From JAYKJB01 sp035284745 [NCBI: Candidatus Sericytochromatia bacterium] (GTDB lineage: Bacteria > Cyanobacteriota > Sericytochromatia > S15B-MN24), in contig JAYKIL010000038.1 of assembly GCA_035284745.1 (NCBI GenBank), forward strand, positions 1 to 38,248: 38,248 nucleotides of DNA, in the 5' to 3' direction. Below, one piece after another: positions 16,678 through 25,933 of this stretch. The notes beneath the pieces are model-generated. The model did not search any database, had not been told where the DNA came from, and worked only from the letters and a program-made list of their open reading frames with translations. Numbering within the stretch: the first letter of the stretch is position 1; each line of letters begins with the position of its first letter. The translations under genes and the position numbers were made by a program.

Positions 16678-17679
16678 TTATTCGTCAACTCGAGGAGATA
16701 TGCGGGGAGGGCGAGGGACGGTCGTTCGCTTCGGGTCTCGCAATCCGGTGAGCAAGTAGTTGCACGCCGTGTAAAGGCGATCGATCTCTTTGGAGATGTC
16801 TGGTTCTCGGTTGGCGATCTCATCCAGCATACGCAGGGCCCCATCGCGTCGATCCGAATCAGCAGACCACGGCCCCCGTGGACGGTTGACCTCCATAATG
16901 TCCTCCGACACCCGGGCAGGCAGACCCTCCTGAAACAGTCTGCGCAGGCGAAACAGCAGAGGCTCCACATCTGCAGGTTTGATTTGCCGAAAACTTACCG
17001 TATAGTCGCTGCGCTGCCAAAACCGCAGAATTTCTCGAACGACCAAGGTGGACGCCACATCGATGACGATTTCATCATCACGGCTGCCACCGGTTCGTGT
17101 GAATCCGAAAAGTCTTAGCGTTTTTCCGCCAATTAAAGCCCTTATTTCAAGAAACGGAGCCTCAAACGCATCGATTCCTTGCAAGCGGAAGCGACCATCG
17201 GCATCCGTATAGGCAGCGGCCTGGGTTCCGGTCCACAAAATTCCGGGCCCCAGGGGCAGTACCAACGCCGCCTTAAGCGGAATCTCAAGCGGGCTTTGTA
17301 GCACACGATAGCTCGCCTGGCCCAATCGCGCCTCAATCAGATCGAAACGTTCTCCTTCAGCGATGCCATTTTCATTGCCGAAAATCGGAGCAGCCACCAC
17401 TCGCCCCGTCAGGCTCCGCGCGGGAGTACGAACACTCACGACCCTTTCTGGCACATTGCGCAGGGTGACAGCACCGCCTGAAGCGGGGATTGCCACATCA
17501 GCCACCGCCGCCGAGGGGGCGGCGAAAGAATCTGAGCGAATGTCGCCCGGATCGACCTCGGGCATCACCGGAACACACGCTTGCGTCAGCAGCAGGGCGT
17601 GCAAACCCAAGATTCGAACACAAATGCGCCCCCTCGCCACGAGAGAAGATCGCTGAAATGGAAAAGAACCAACCAACAT
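16678..17679 (-). CDS. Predicted exported protein or lipoprotein, unknown
   Basis: A 333-residue protein whose N-terminus has basic residues followed by a hydrophobic stretch (ILGLHALLLTQACVP). The Cys could be lipidated, but TQAC is a poor lipobox; a GTG start 14 codons in would give a more compact signal. The rest looks beta-rich in the middle, including a segment like a carboxypeptidase-type regulatory domain (TDADGRFRLQGIDAFEAPFLE), then helical near the C-terminus with many charged residues. I recognise no full-length family. Its style matches the larger lipoprotein at 31459-33603. ATG 17679 has GAGGG about seven bases upstream. It converges on glcF and follows leuS divergently oriented neighbours only by chance, with no operon evident. 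Confidence 0.7.
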   Translation of the reverse strand: MLVGSFPFQRSSLVARGRICVRILGLHALLLTQACVPVMPEVDPGDIRSDSFAAPSAAVADVAIPASGGAVTLRNVPERVVSVRTPARSLTGRVVAAPIFGNENGIAEGERFDLIEARLGQASYRVLQSPLEIPLKAALVLPLGPGILWTGTQAAAYTDADGRFRLQGIDAFEAPFLEIRALIGGKTLRLFGFTRTGGSRDDEIVIDVASTLVVREILRFWQRSDYTVSFRQIKPADVEPLLFRLRRLFQEGLPARVSEDIMEVNRPRGPWSADSDRRDGALRMLDEIANREPDISKEIDRLYTACNYLLTGLRDPKRTTVPRPPRISPRVDE

Positions 17680-17780
17680 GGCGTGCCCTCAAGCCGCAGC
17701 ACGCACCCCCATCCTAAGGTATACCCGTTACGCCTTGCCGCGCGACGATCACGGTCACGCGGGCCAGAAAACCTTACAGG

Positions 17781-20183
17781 TCAAGCCTCATCCTTCACCA
17801 CGAAATTCACCAACCGGCCCGGAACAACCACCTCTTTGACGACTGTTTTTCCTGACAAATACTCCGCAGCGGCCGCTTGCGCGACCGCGAGCACAGAGGC
17901 TTTCTGCGCGTTTGTATCCACCACAATACGCGCCCGCAACTTGCCGTTCACCTGAACAGCCAATTCAACCTCGGCGTCTACGGTCAATGCCTCGTCGTAC
18001 ACAGGCCACGGGGCATAGGCCAATGACGAGGGATGTCCAAGGCGGTGCCACAGCTCTTCTGCCACGTGGGGCGCAAAGGGCGCCAAAAGCAACACAAACT
18101 GCTCCATTTCCGCACGAGGCAGGCGCTCGAGTTTATTCGCTTCATTCACAAGAATCATCATCTGGGAGATGGCGGTATTGAAACGCAAGCCTTCAATATC
18201 TGCCCCCACTTTTTTAATACTCTTGTGCATCAAGCGCTTATAGTCAGGAACGTCAATGTCTTGAATGCAGGGATTGAGGCCGCCATTTTCACTGACGAAC
18301 AAGCGCCACACACGCTGCAGAAAACGGTATAGCCCCTCTACCCCCGTGTTACTCCAGGGTTTTGTCGCTTCCAAAGGGCCCATAAACATTTCATAAAGAC
18401 GCAAAGTGTCCGCCCCATAGCGGGCCACGATGTGATCCGGGTTCACCACATTGCCGCGCGACTTCGACATCTTCTCATTGTTTTCACCGAGGATCATGCC
18501 CTGATTGAACAACTTCTGGAATGGCTCCTCCGTGGGCAGTAAGTCGCAGTCGAACAAGACTTTGTGCCAAAAACGCGCGTACAACAAATGCATCACCGCA
18601 TGCTCTGCCCCGCCAATGTAGAGGTCCACAGGCAGCCACGCAGCGAGTTTGGCAGGGTCTGCGAAGGCGGTATTGTTTTTGGGGTCAATAAAACGCAGGT
18701 AATACCAACAGCTGCCAGCCCATTGCGGCATCGTATTGGTTTCACGCCGGGCCCCGCCTGCGTCGAGCCACTCCCCCGCATTGACCAGGGGACTTTCACC
18801 CGTCCCCGAGGGTACAATCGCGTCGAGGTGGGGCAAGGTCAAAGGCAGTTCGTCATCTGCCAACGGCGCAATGTGGCCATCCGGGAAGTGCAACACCGGA
18901 ATGGGCTCGCCCCAATACCGCTGCCGGCTAAAAATCCAGTCTCGCAGACGGTAAGTAATTTTTCCACACCCTGCTTGATTCAATTCAAGCCATTCCACCA
19001 TGCGCCGTTTCGCTTGAGAATTGTTCAATCCATCGAGCGGGCCCGAGTGGATGTGCCGCCCATCGCCGGTGAAGGCAGCCTCGGAGACGTTCCCCCCCTC
19101 AATAACGCTGCGAACAGGCAAATTCATAGCCCGCGCGAATTCCCAATCCCTTTGGTCGTGAGCCGGAACCGCCATGACGGCGCCCGTCCCATAGGATGCC
19201 AGAACATAATCTGAAATCCAAATAGGTATTGACTCCCCATTGACAGGATTAATGGCCATCGCGCCGGTAAATGCCCCCGACTTTTCCTTGGCGAGGTCCG
19301 TGCGTTCAAGATCGCTCTTGCGAGCGGCTTGCTGGCGGTACGCCACGACAGCCTCCGCCTGCTCTGGGGTGGTCAGCGTTTCGACCAATGGATGTTCTGG
19401 CGCCAGAACGCAGTAGGTGGCACCGAACAGGGTGTCTGGCCGCGTCGTGAAAACAGTAAACGTTTCCTCTGAGTTAAACACCTGAAAAATAATTTCGGCG
19501 CCCTCGGAGCGACCTATCCAATGGCGTTGCATTTCCTTGATGTTTTCAGGCCAATCCAAACCCTCGAGCCCAGAAAGCAAACGTTCGGCATACGCCGTAA
19601 TTCGCAGAACCCACTGGCGTATCATCCGCCGTTCAACAGGATGCCCTCCCACCTCGCTTTTTCCATCGACTATCTCTTCATTGGCGAGCACCGTTCCAAG
19701 CGCAGGACACCAATTCACAGGCATCTCCGCCTCGTAGGCGAGGCCTTTCTCAAAAAGACGCAAAAATATCCACTGTGTCCACCGGTAATAATCCGGATCA
19801 GAGGTGGATACTTCGCGCTCCCAGTCGTATGACAATCCCAAAGACTTAATCTGTCTCCGAAAATTATCAATATTTTTTTGGGTGATCACCGCCGGATGAG
19901 TGCCCGTTTTAATGGCGTACTGCTCTGCCGGAAGTCCAAAGGCGTCCCATCCCATCGGATGCAGCACATCGAAACCCTTCATCCGTTTGTATCGAGCCAC
20001 GATATCAGTGGCCGTGTACCCTTCCGGGTGACCGACGTGCAGACCATCGCCACTGGGATAGGGGAACATGTCAAGCACGTAATACTTTGGTTTCGTCGGA
20101 AGATCGGGGGTCCTAAACGTTTGGTGGGCATCCCAAAATTGCTGCCACTTCGGTTCGATAGAGGAAGGATCGTACTTGGCCAT
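17781..20183 (-). CDS. leuS: Leucyl-tRNA synthetase
   Basis: An 800-residue class I synthetase that charges tRNA-Leu. Seen: the HIGH motif as HVGH (about 49-52), KMSKS at 571-575, and the CP1 editing domain between them with the [12 protein letters not shown] segment near 245-255 and the [15 protein letters not shown] site near 332-346 (the conserved editing Asp). The C-terminal anticodon-binding and Leu-specific domains are present ([11 protein letters not shown]). Length is at the short end of bacterial LeuS (about 800-870). ATG 20183 is preceded by GGAG. The gene is divergent from the thiolase at 20350. Confidence 0.98.
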   Translation of the reverse strand: MAKYDPSSIEPKWQQFWDAHQTFRTPDLPTKPKYYVLDMFPYPSGDGLHVGHPEGYTATDIVARYKRMKGFDVLHPMGWDAFGLPAEQYAIKTGTHPAVITQKNIDNFRRQIKSLGLSYDWEREVSTSDPDYYRWTQWIFLRLFEKGLAYEAEMPVNWCPALGTVLANEEIVDGKSEVGGHPVERRMIRQWVLRITAYAERLLSGLEGLDWPENIKEMQRHWIGRSEGAEIIFQVFNSEETFTVFTTRPDTLFGATYCVLAPEHPLVETLTTPEQAEAVVAYRQQAARKSDLERTDLAKEKSGAFTGAMAINPVNGESIPIWISDYVLASYGTGAVMAVPAHDQRDWEFARAMNLPVRSVIEGGNVSEAAFTGDGRHIHSGPLDGLNNSQAKRRMVEWLELNQAGCGKITYRLRDWIFSRQRYWGEPIPVLHFPDGHIAPLADDELPLTLPHLDAIVPSGTGESPLVNAGEWLDAGGARRETNTMPQWAGSCWYYLRFIDPKNNTAFADPAKLAAWLPVDLYIGGAEHAVMHLLYARFWHKVLFDCDLLPTEEPFQKLFNQGMILGENNEKMSKSRGNVVNPDHIVARYGADTLRLYEMFMGPLEATKPWSNTGVEGLYRFLQRVWRLFVSENGGLNPCIQDIDVPDYKRLMHKSIKKVGADIEGLRFNTAISQMMILVNEANKLERLPRAEMEQFVLLLAPFAPHVAEELWHRLGHPSSLAYAPWPVYDEALTVDAEVELAVQVNGKLRARIVVDTNAQKASVLAVAQAAAAEYLSGKTVVKEVVVPGRLVNFVVKDEA

Positions 20184-20349
20184 GTGTGGTCTCCAATTTG
20201 GCTATGATGCTACATCCTAGCAGGTTTCCGGCCGGCCCCATCCAAATCGCAAGAGAATTTTTATTATCTTGATTATTAGGCAATAAACTCGCTCTCGACT
20301 GACAGAAGCTGGTAGGCTGTAGCGAGCCTGTTACAAAGGAGTTGCTGGT

Positions 20350-21546
20350 ATGATCGACGCCGTCATTGTTTCTGCCGTTCGAACGCCTATCGGACGCTAC
20401 GGTGGCGCCCTCAAGGATGTCCGCCCCGATGATCTTGCAGCGTTGGTGATAAAAGAGGCTGTCGCGCGCGCAGGAATTGCGCCCGATGCCATCGAAGATG
20501 TCATTTTTGGCTGCAGCAATCAAGCAGGAGAGGACAACCGGAACGTCGCGCGGATGGCCGCCCTGCTTGCGGGCTTGCCAATCACTGTTCCAGGCCAGAC
20601 GGTCAACCGGTTGTGCGGCAGCGGCCTTCAAGCCATCATCACTGCGGCCCACGCCATTCGGGCGGGGGAGGGTGAGATATTCGTCGCCGGAGGCGTTGAG
20701 TCAATGACCCGAGCGCCCCTTGTCGCTCTCAAGCCCTCGATGGGATTTCCCCGGGGGGGCATGGAATTGGTCGATACAACCATTGGGTGGCGCTTTACGA
20801 ACCAAGCCCTCGCGGCCTTACACCCTCCGTTGAGTATGGGAGAAACTGCGGAGGAGGTCGCGAAACGTTGGGGCATTACGCGGGAGGAACAAGATGCTTT
20901 TGCCCTCGAGAGCCAACGCCGCGCCCAGGTGGCCATTGAAACAGGGCGTATGCAGGCAGAGATTGTTCCTGTAGAGGTGCCTGCAGGGAAAGGCGCAACC
21001 CAGACTTTCTCGACGGACGAACATCCGCGGGCCACCACCCTCGAAAAACTGGCCTCCCTAAAGCCTGCCTTTGTTAAACAAAACGGAAGCGTCACAGCGG
21101 GCAATGCCAGTGGCGTCAATGACGGCGCAGCCGCTGTGGTCATTATGAGCGGTGCGAGGGCTGAAAAATTGGGAATTAAGCCCTTGGCCAGGGTCGTCTC
21201 CAGCGCCGTCACGGGTGTAGACCCTGCGATTATGGGTATCGGGCCGGTGTCGGCGACCCGCAAGGCACTCGCGCGGGCACACCTACGGGTGGACGACCTC
21301 GACATTATCGAATTAAACGAGGCCTTTGCCGCACAAGGAATTGCCTGCATCCGCGAACTAGGGCTGGACACCGCACGCGTGAACGTGAACGGGGGTGCCA
21401 TTGCCTTGGGACACCCACTCGGGGCCTCCGGCGCCCGCCTTGTGACCACCTTGCTCCACACCCTCAATCATCAGGATAAGCGCTGGGGACTCGCCACGAT
21501 GTGTGTCGGGGTGGGGCAAGGGATCGCCGCAATTTTTGAACGCTGA
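20350..21546 (+). CDS. Acetyl-CoA C-acyltransferase (thiolase)
   Basis: A 398-residue thiolase. The catalytic residues are present: the acyl-accepting Cys89 in NRLCGSG, His355 in [16 protein letters not shown] and Cys385 in CVGVGQG (family more often CxGGGQG). The N-terminal third ([20 protein letters not shown], then [17 protein letters not shown]) and DTTIGWRF resemble 3-oxoadipyl-CoA thiolases (PcaF/PaaJ) more than typical acetoacetyl-CoA thiolases. No other aromatic-degradation genes are present here, so substrate specificity is open between 3-oxoadipyl-CoA, 3-oxoacyl-CoA and acetoacetyl-CoA. The start is firm: AAAGGAG lies eight bases before ATG. It stands alone, with leuS divergent and the ligase cluster convergent. 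Confidence 0.94.
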   Translation: MIDAVIVSAVRTPIGRYGGALKDVRPDDLAALVIKEAVARAGIAPDAIEDVIFGCSNQAGEDNRNVARMAALLAGLPITVPGQTVNRLCGSGLQAIITAAHAIRAGEGEIFVAGGVESMTRAPLVALKPSMGFPRGGMELVDTTIGWRFTNQALAALHPPLSMGETAEEVAKRWGITREEQDAFALESQRRAQVAIETGRMQAEIVPVEVPAGKGATQTFSTDEHPRATTLEKLASLKPAFVKQNGSVTAGNASGVNDGAAAVVIMSGARAEKLGIKPLARVVSSAVTGVDPAIMGIGPVSATRKALARAHLRVDDLDIIELNEAFAAQGIACIRELGLDTARVNVNGGAIALGHPLGASGARLVTTLLHTLNHQDKRWGLATMCVGVGQGIAAIFER

Positions 21547-21601
21547 GACCATTGAGAGAATAGCGGGTTTCGCGCGTAAAATGCCCCCCGCAGACCGCAT
21601 T

Positions 21602-21637
21602 AAAAAAGGAGCCGTTCAGGTCCCCCTGTCCGGCTCC
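21602..21637 (-). terminator. Rho-independent terminator of the ligase cluster
   Basis: On the minus strand, GGAGCCG (21637-21631) pairs with CGGCTCC (21614-21608), followed by six T (21607-21602); an inner CAGG/CCTG pairing extends the stem. It lies 25 bases beyond the stop of the last ligase gene and ends that transcript. Confidence 0.8.
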
Positions 21638-21661
21638 GGTTTCTGGTGAGAGGGTGACGGC

Positions 21662-22621
21662 CTAGTTAGCCGCCGCAGCCATCTTGGCGTCTTCGAGCGC
21701 AAACTGCCACGCGTGGCGTTTCGGCATCTTGCGGCCCTCACGCACGTAGCGCACACACATTTCAGCCATCGCATTGACCACCCACTCGAAGTTTTCCGGG
21801 CGAATCGAGTGGTAGTCCATGTCGGGCGCAGGATTCATAAAGTCGATGGCATAAGGCACGCCATCTTTGCACGCGAACTCCACTGAATTCATGTCGTAAC
21901 CCAATGCGTGGCAGATGGTTCGCGCATCGCGTATCACCCGTGCCACGAGCGGATCATTCGTGTCAGCCAAGCCCGGAACGTAGCGTTCATGGAAGTAGGC
22001 GCGAGGATTATAACGAATGGGCAGCACATTATCCTTCCCGATGCACAGGCAACGGAAGTAGTCATCGAAGTCAATGCACTCTTGGGCAATCATCACCAAA
22101 TTGCCAGTCTCTTCATACGCTTTGAAGAATTCTTGGATGTTGTTGACTTTATAAACATTCCGCCAACCGCCCCCGTCGTAAGGCTTCAGGATGGCAGGAA
22201 AACCAATGTATTCAAAGACTTCCTTCCAATCCACCAACGCCTGATTGCGGTAGGACATCTCTGTGGTCCGCGGAAAGCGACGCTTGGCTGGCAACACCGT
22301 CGTCCGGGGATGCGTGACGCCAAGTTGAGTGACCAAAGCGCCATCAAAGAACTTGTCATCCGCCATCCACCAGAATGGATCATTCACGACGTACGTGCCC
22401 GTCAAAACAGCGTTCTTGAGGAACGGTTTGTAGGTCATAATCTCGTGAGAGATACGATCGACAATGAGGTCATAACCTGAAGGCTCGCCCATCTTGGGTG
22501 CTGAAAGACGAACGAACTCACCAATGATCTCGCCACCCCCCAGTTCATTGACCTTGTTAATGAAGGCGTGGGGGAAGCTGTCTTCAAAACCCACGAGAAT
22601 TCCGATTTTCTTTGGTGCCAT
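21662..22621 (-). CDS. ATP-grasp ligase (RimK or D-Ala-D-Ala ligase-like)
   Basis: A 319-residue protein with an ATP-grasp fold. The N-terminal pre-ATP-grasp domain begins KKIGILVGFEDSFPHAFI. The ATP-binding core shows the first lysine segment FPAILKPYDGGGWRNVYKV (about 162-180), the hinge region LVMIAQECIDFDDYFRCL, and the metal-binding end NSVEFACKDGVPYAIDFMNPAPD (acidic residues and Asn, about 260-282). Such enzymes activate a carboxylate as acyl phosphate and join it to an amine. The start ATG 22621 follows CAGGAG. It is the last gene of the cluster, 60 bases after the GCS2-type ligase, and is closed by a terminator. The substrate is unknown. Confidence 0.85.
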   Translation of the reverse strand: MAPKKIGILVGFEDSFPHAFINKVNELGGGEIIGEFVRLSAPKMGEPSGYDLIVDRISHEIMTYKPFLKNAVLTGTYVVNDPFWWMADDKFFDGALVTQLGVTHPRTTVLPAKRRFPRTTEMSYRNQALVDWKEVFEYIGFPAILKPYDGGGWRNVYKVNNIQEFFKAYEETGNLVMIAQECIDFDDYFRCLCIGKDNVLPIRYNPRAYFHERYVPGLADTNDPLVARVIRDARTICHALGYDMNSVEFACKDGVPYAIDFMNPAPDMDYHSIRPENFEWVVNAMAEMCVRYVREGRKMPKRHAWQFALEDAKMAAAAN

Positions 22622-22681
22622 GATCTCCTGCTGTTCTCCATCGAATAAGCCCGGCGCCGGCGCCAAGCGTGCCCTCTAACC

Positions 22682-23827
22682 TTATTCGCCCGTGCCCGAA
22701 CCCGTCGCAACCGGCGTTTCAATGCCAGCGACTGTTTCAGCCACGACCCAGTCAACGACCGCTTTGAGGTCGTTCGTTTCCCTGTAAATCTCAAGTTGCT
22801 TGTCCGCGCTTGTGCCCCGCTTCATGATGGTCCGAATATGTTCCACTTCTTTGCGACTGCCCAATTCGTCCAAGACATCGTCGACGAAAGCCAATAATTC
22901 TTCAATCAACTCCGTTGCCGGTTTTTCAGATTTCAAACCAAAGTCAATTAATTTTCCACCCAATCCGTACCGATACGCGCGCCACTTGTTCTCTTCCAAC
23001 AAGGCACTCGAATACACGCGAAAACCCATATTCTGAGAACGAAGAATATACAACTTGGCAACAATGGCTTGAATCAAGGCGACAATCGCCACCGTATCAT
23101 CCAGTGAGGTCGGTAAGTCGCAAATTCGGAACTCTATCGTGTTGAAGAATGAGTGCGGACGCAGATCCCACCAAATTCGCTTGCCATCATCGATGCACTG
23201 CGTCTTCACGAGGGTATCGACGTAGCTTTCAAATTCGCCCCAGCTTCTGAATGTCTCGGGAATTCCCGTGCGCGGGAATCGCTTGAACACAATGCAGCGA
23301 ACAGACTTCAGGCCGGTCACCCGCCCGAGCCAAAAAGGACTGCTGGTCGACAGCAACAAAATGTGGGGCAGAAAATAACGGGCTTCGTTGAAAATCTCGA
23401 TCGCCAAGTCGCGATCTGGGATGCCTATGTGACAATGCAACCCAAAGACCAGGTTACCCCGCGCAACATCCTGAAGATCCTCGACAATCGTATGGTAGCG
23501 TTCACGGTCAGTAATGGCCTGATGACGCCAGTCGCTGAATGGATGTGAACTGGCCGCCGCAATTCGCATTCCGCCTTTGCGTGCCGCCGAGGACACCGCA
23601 GAGCGCAAGCGCGCAACATCTGCCCGGGCCTCTTGGATGTTTTTGCAAATTCCAGTTCCAACCTCAATGACCGATTGGTGCATCTCTGGCTTGAGTGCCT
23701 CAATCAGGTTCGCTTCCGCGTTCTCCAGTAACGTTGAGATGTGGCTCTGCAATTCCCGCGTTTCGGGATCAATGATCTGATATTCTTCCTCGACCCCGAT
23801 AGTAAATTGTTGCAGGTTGAGTGGCAT
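22682..23827 (-). CDS. Carboxylate-amine ligase, GCS2/YbdK family
   Basis: A 381-residue protein of the glutamate-cysteine ligase family 2 (YbdK-like), with the glutamine synthetase-type fold. Markers: the N-terminal TIGVEEEYQIIDPETREL, FGLHCHIGIPD in the middle, RRPHS-like WWDLRPHSFFNTIEFRICD with the metal and substrate residues, and ENKWRAYRYG. The E. coli homologue makes a weak gamma-glutamyl-cysteine bond, but the family is used for many carboxylate-amine couplings. ATG 23827 lies seven bases after the stop of the upstream ATP-grasp gene, so the two are one operon. With ATP-grasp genes on both sides, stepwise assembly of a small peptide-like metabolite is a natural inference. Confidence 0.92.
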   Translation of the reverse strand: MPLNLQQFTIGVEEEYQIIDPETRELQSHISTLLENAEANLIEALKPEMHQSVIEVGTGICKNIQEARADVARLRSAVSSAARKGGMRIAAASSHPFSDWRHQAITDRERYHTIVEDLQDVARGNLVFGLHCHIGIPDRDLAIEIFNEARYFLPHILLLSTSSPFWLGRVTGLKSVRCIVFKRFPRTGIPETFRSWGEFESYVDTLVKTQCIDDGKRIWWDLRPHSFFNTIEFRICDLPTSLDDTVAIVALIQAIVAKLYILRSQNMGFRVYSSALLEENKWRAYRYGLGGKLIDFGLKSEKPATELIEELLAFVDDVLDELGSRKEVEHIRTIMKRGTSADKQLEIYRETNDLKAVVDWVVAETVAGIETPVATGSGTGE

Positions 23828-23834
23828 GAAGGGC

Positions 23835-25223
23835 CTATTTCTCCGATACAACGAAGGTGGGGACTATCCCACCACCGGCCGTGACATTGCACAACGCAGT
23901 GGTCGAAAGGCGCGTGAGGAAGCCGTGGGCCTCGCCAAAAAACATATAGGGGTCGATATCGATGGTCTGCGGTTCCCAAACCAAGCCGGCTTCACCCCAC
24001 ACCGGGAAAGTGACCTGCGGAGCTTCAACTTTCCACTGAACCACATAGGGTGACCTTTGGGCCTCATCCAAGGCTGCGCGCCACTCGTCCGGGGTTGACG
24101 TCCAGCCGATGTAAATCCCCTTGCCCCCATACTCATCGTTGGGTTTCAGCACCAAATTCTGCTGGTTATCCAAAATCCAGGGCAGCAAGTCAATGGTCTC
24201 GCCTGAGAAGGTTTGAGTGTGACCTGGTTGGACCAAACGGGTCCAGGGCACCGCGCTTTTCACCGCCTCCCGCTCCTCTGGAGTAAACCCGGCCATCACT
24301 CTTTCGTCCGTCACCACCGCAAAAATTGACTTTTTATGCAGCAACTTCGAGCGGAACGGGTTCACAACACACGCAGCCCCCGTCCGGTAGGCGTCCCAGA
24401 AAGCGTGTAGTTGGTCGAACCGTTCCAAAAACTCATTGGTCAACAATCTCCGGTACACCAAGTCAATCTCAAAGCCTTCTTTGGTCAGCAACCGACCATT
24501 TTCAAAGCGTAGATCGCGGGGATCCGCCACCTCGACCGCATATCCCTGCGCTCGAAAGTAATCCCGACACAAATAAAACTCTTCAAGCGTTGGCACGTCC
24601 AAATAATCGACGATCGCAATTTGCGGTTTTTCTCGCCGGTCTGTATGCCCATTTCCTCGCCAATGGGAATACACGTCGACCAGCATCTGCAGCAGTGGTA
24701 CCCGCACATCAAACGTCTCCACATTGAAGCGCTCCTGGAACCTTTTCATCACCGGTTCTTCGAGCCATAGGTTGGCGAGAACAGTGGTGAATGCGGGGCC
24801 TGCCGGACACTCTGCGTTCAATTCCACGTATGCGTAGTGATGGTCGCTGATAAATGAATCGTAGCGGCACGTGGGGGTCAGCCAGGGATAGCCGGGGTCC
24901 GGCGCGATCAGGCGTTCCTCTTCAGGGGTCAGACGCAACAAATCTCTGATGGTGGCGTCCGCTTGAATGACCGACGCCGCCTTCTCCATCGCCTCGTTCA
25001 CGCGCTTGCTGACGGCCTGCACGTGATCCCACTGTTGGGCACTGATAAACTGGGGACGCATGTAAGGGCAGCTCGAGCGACCGCCAAAGGTAATTTTGGC
25101 ACCGATCACCCGCTGTTGAAAAGCGTTGTAGTCGGCCTGGGTGAGGGCTGACTCCCGCAGGAGATCGTCATAGTGGGCGATGGCAGACTGAACCAGCGAC
25201 GTTTGACGCGTGACCTGAGCCAT
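23835..25223 (-). CDS. Circularly permuted ATP-grasp protein
   Basis: A 462-residue protein related to the circularly permuted ATP-grasp families (glutathionylspermidine synthase-like and relatives). Visible blocks: an N-terminal helical part with GGRSSCPYMRPQFI; DSFISDHHYAYVELNAECPAG, resembling the acidic metal site; RRLLTNEFLERF; and late ATP-binding blocks NLVLKPNDEYGGKGIYIGW (about 360-378) and YVVQWKVEAP. The ATP-binding lysine therefore lies near the C-terminus, as expected for a permuted fold. It likely forms an amide bond using ATP. It is cotranscribed with the GCS2-type ligase (7-base gap) and is preceded by a small Cys-rich ORF 24 bases upstream. ATG 25223 has GAGGA about ten bases before it. 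Confidence 0.85.
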   Translation of the reverse strand: MAQVTRQTSLVQSAIAHYDDLLRESALTQADYNAFQQRVIGAKITFGGRSSCPYMRPQFISAQQWDHVQAVSKRVNEAMEKAASVIQADATIRDLLRLTPEEERLIAPDPGYPWLTPTCRYDSFISDHHYAYVELNAECPAGPAFTTVLANLWLEEPVMKRFQERFNVETFDVRVPLLQMLVDVYSHWRGNGHTDRREKPQIAIVDYLDVPTLEEFYLCRDYFRAQGYAVEVADPRDLRFENGRLLTKEGFEIDLVYRRLLTNEFLERFDQLHAFWDAYRTGAACVVNPFRSKLLHKKSIFAVVTDERVMAGFTPEEREAVKSAVPWTRLVQPGHTQTFSGETIDLLPWILDNQQNLVLKPNDEYGGKGIYIGWTSTPDEWRAALDEAQRSPYVVQWKVEAPQVTFPVWGEAGLVWEPQTIDIDPYMFFGEAHGFLTRLSTTALCNVTAGGGIVPTFVVSEK

Positions 25224-25247
25224 AGCGAGCGGATCCTCAACAGGTTC

Positions 25248-25370
25248 CTAAGCCAATGAAAAACACTCATCCAGCAAAGGACAACGAACACAGCATCGCC
25301 ATTCTACCAACTCACGGCCAAAGCAACCAGAGTGCAGGCCAAGACGCTTGCGGTTGATCGTGGTCGCCAT
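25248..25370 (-). CDS. Possible 40-residue cysteine-rich small protein
   Basis: A short frame just upstream of the permuted ATP-grasp gene, same strand, 24-base gap. It starts MATTINRKRLG and carries four cysteines in a pattern that looks like a small zinc ribbon: GCFGRELVEW, then CCVRCPLLDEC. The CFG(K/R)E ... CxxCPxxxEC arrangement occurs in many small metal-binding proteins, which is why I report it although it is short. The ribosome binding site before ATG 25370 is weak, and the frame stays open upstream to about 25457, so the start is uncertain. It could be a zinc-ribbon regulator, a peptide acted on by the ligases, or chance. Confidence 0.4.
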   Translation of the reverse strand: MATTINRKRLGLHSGCFGRELVEWRCCVRCPLLDECFSLA

Positions 25371-25511
25371 TTTGGCGAACCCAGACGAGCCAACAATTCC
25401 AGAAACCACAGACCGCGTGAGCCCAGGCACAGCCTGCAGGTGATGGAGCGGTTGCAATAGTTGCTAAGCGATGCCACGCGGTGGCTGCGCCTTTTCACGA
25501 GGAGCCATCGG

Positions 25512-25811
25512 TTGCGACGTGTCTTGATCACGGGCGGTTTGCTCATCACACTCCTGACCCAAAGCCCGCAAGCACAAGCAGCAGCATGGCTCCCAGTGCC
25601 TACGGACAAGGCCGCGCACTTTGGGGTTTCCTACGTCCTGACCGATCAACTGATGCGGATGGGGTTGCGCCCAGAACACGCCATCATGGTGACGCTGGTG
25701 CTGGGGTGGGTGAAGGAAATCACGGATGACCACATCGACGCTGGCGATCTCGGAGCTGACGCGGCGGGAAGCCTTGCGGCAGCATATCTCAACTGGCAAT
25801 TCAACTGGTAA
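25512..25811 (+). CDS. Small exported YfiM/DUF2279-like protein
   Basis: A 99-residue protein from a TTG start at 25512, chosen because AGGAG lies seven bases upstream; a TTG 17 codons earlier lacks such a site. It begins with a Sec signal peptide (LRRVLITGGLLITLLTQSP, likely cleaved after AQA). The mature part has the family pattern DKAAHFGVSYVLTDQL, a hydrophobic stretch with VKEITDDHIDAGDLGADAAG and a final Trp-rich end. Proteins of this type are found in the periplasm or inner membrane; their biochemical role is not established. It stands between the ligase cluster and the HD-GYP gene, in the same direction as the latter. Confidence 0.75.
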   Translation: MRRVLITGGLLITLLTQSPQAQAAAWLPVPTDKAAHFGVSYVLTDQLMRMGLRPEHAIMVTLVLGWVKEITDDHIDAGDLGADAAGSLAAAYLNWQFNW

Positions 25812-25933
25812 AATAGAAAGTTCTGAGAAATTTTAGTTGAAATTAGCAACCTCAGACCTTAAGCTTACTATAACCATTTTCGGGTGCAGTTTGGGGAATG
25901 TTAGAAGCAGCGGTTTCAACGCGGGGAGGTTGC

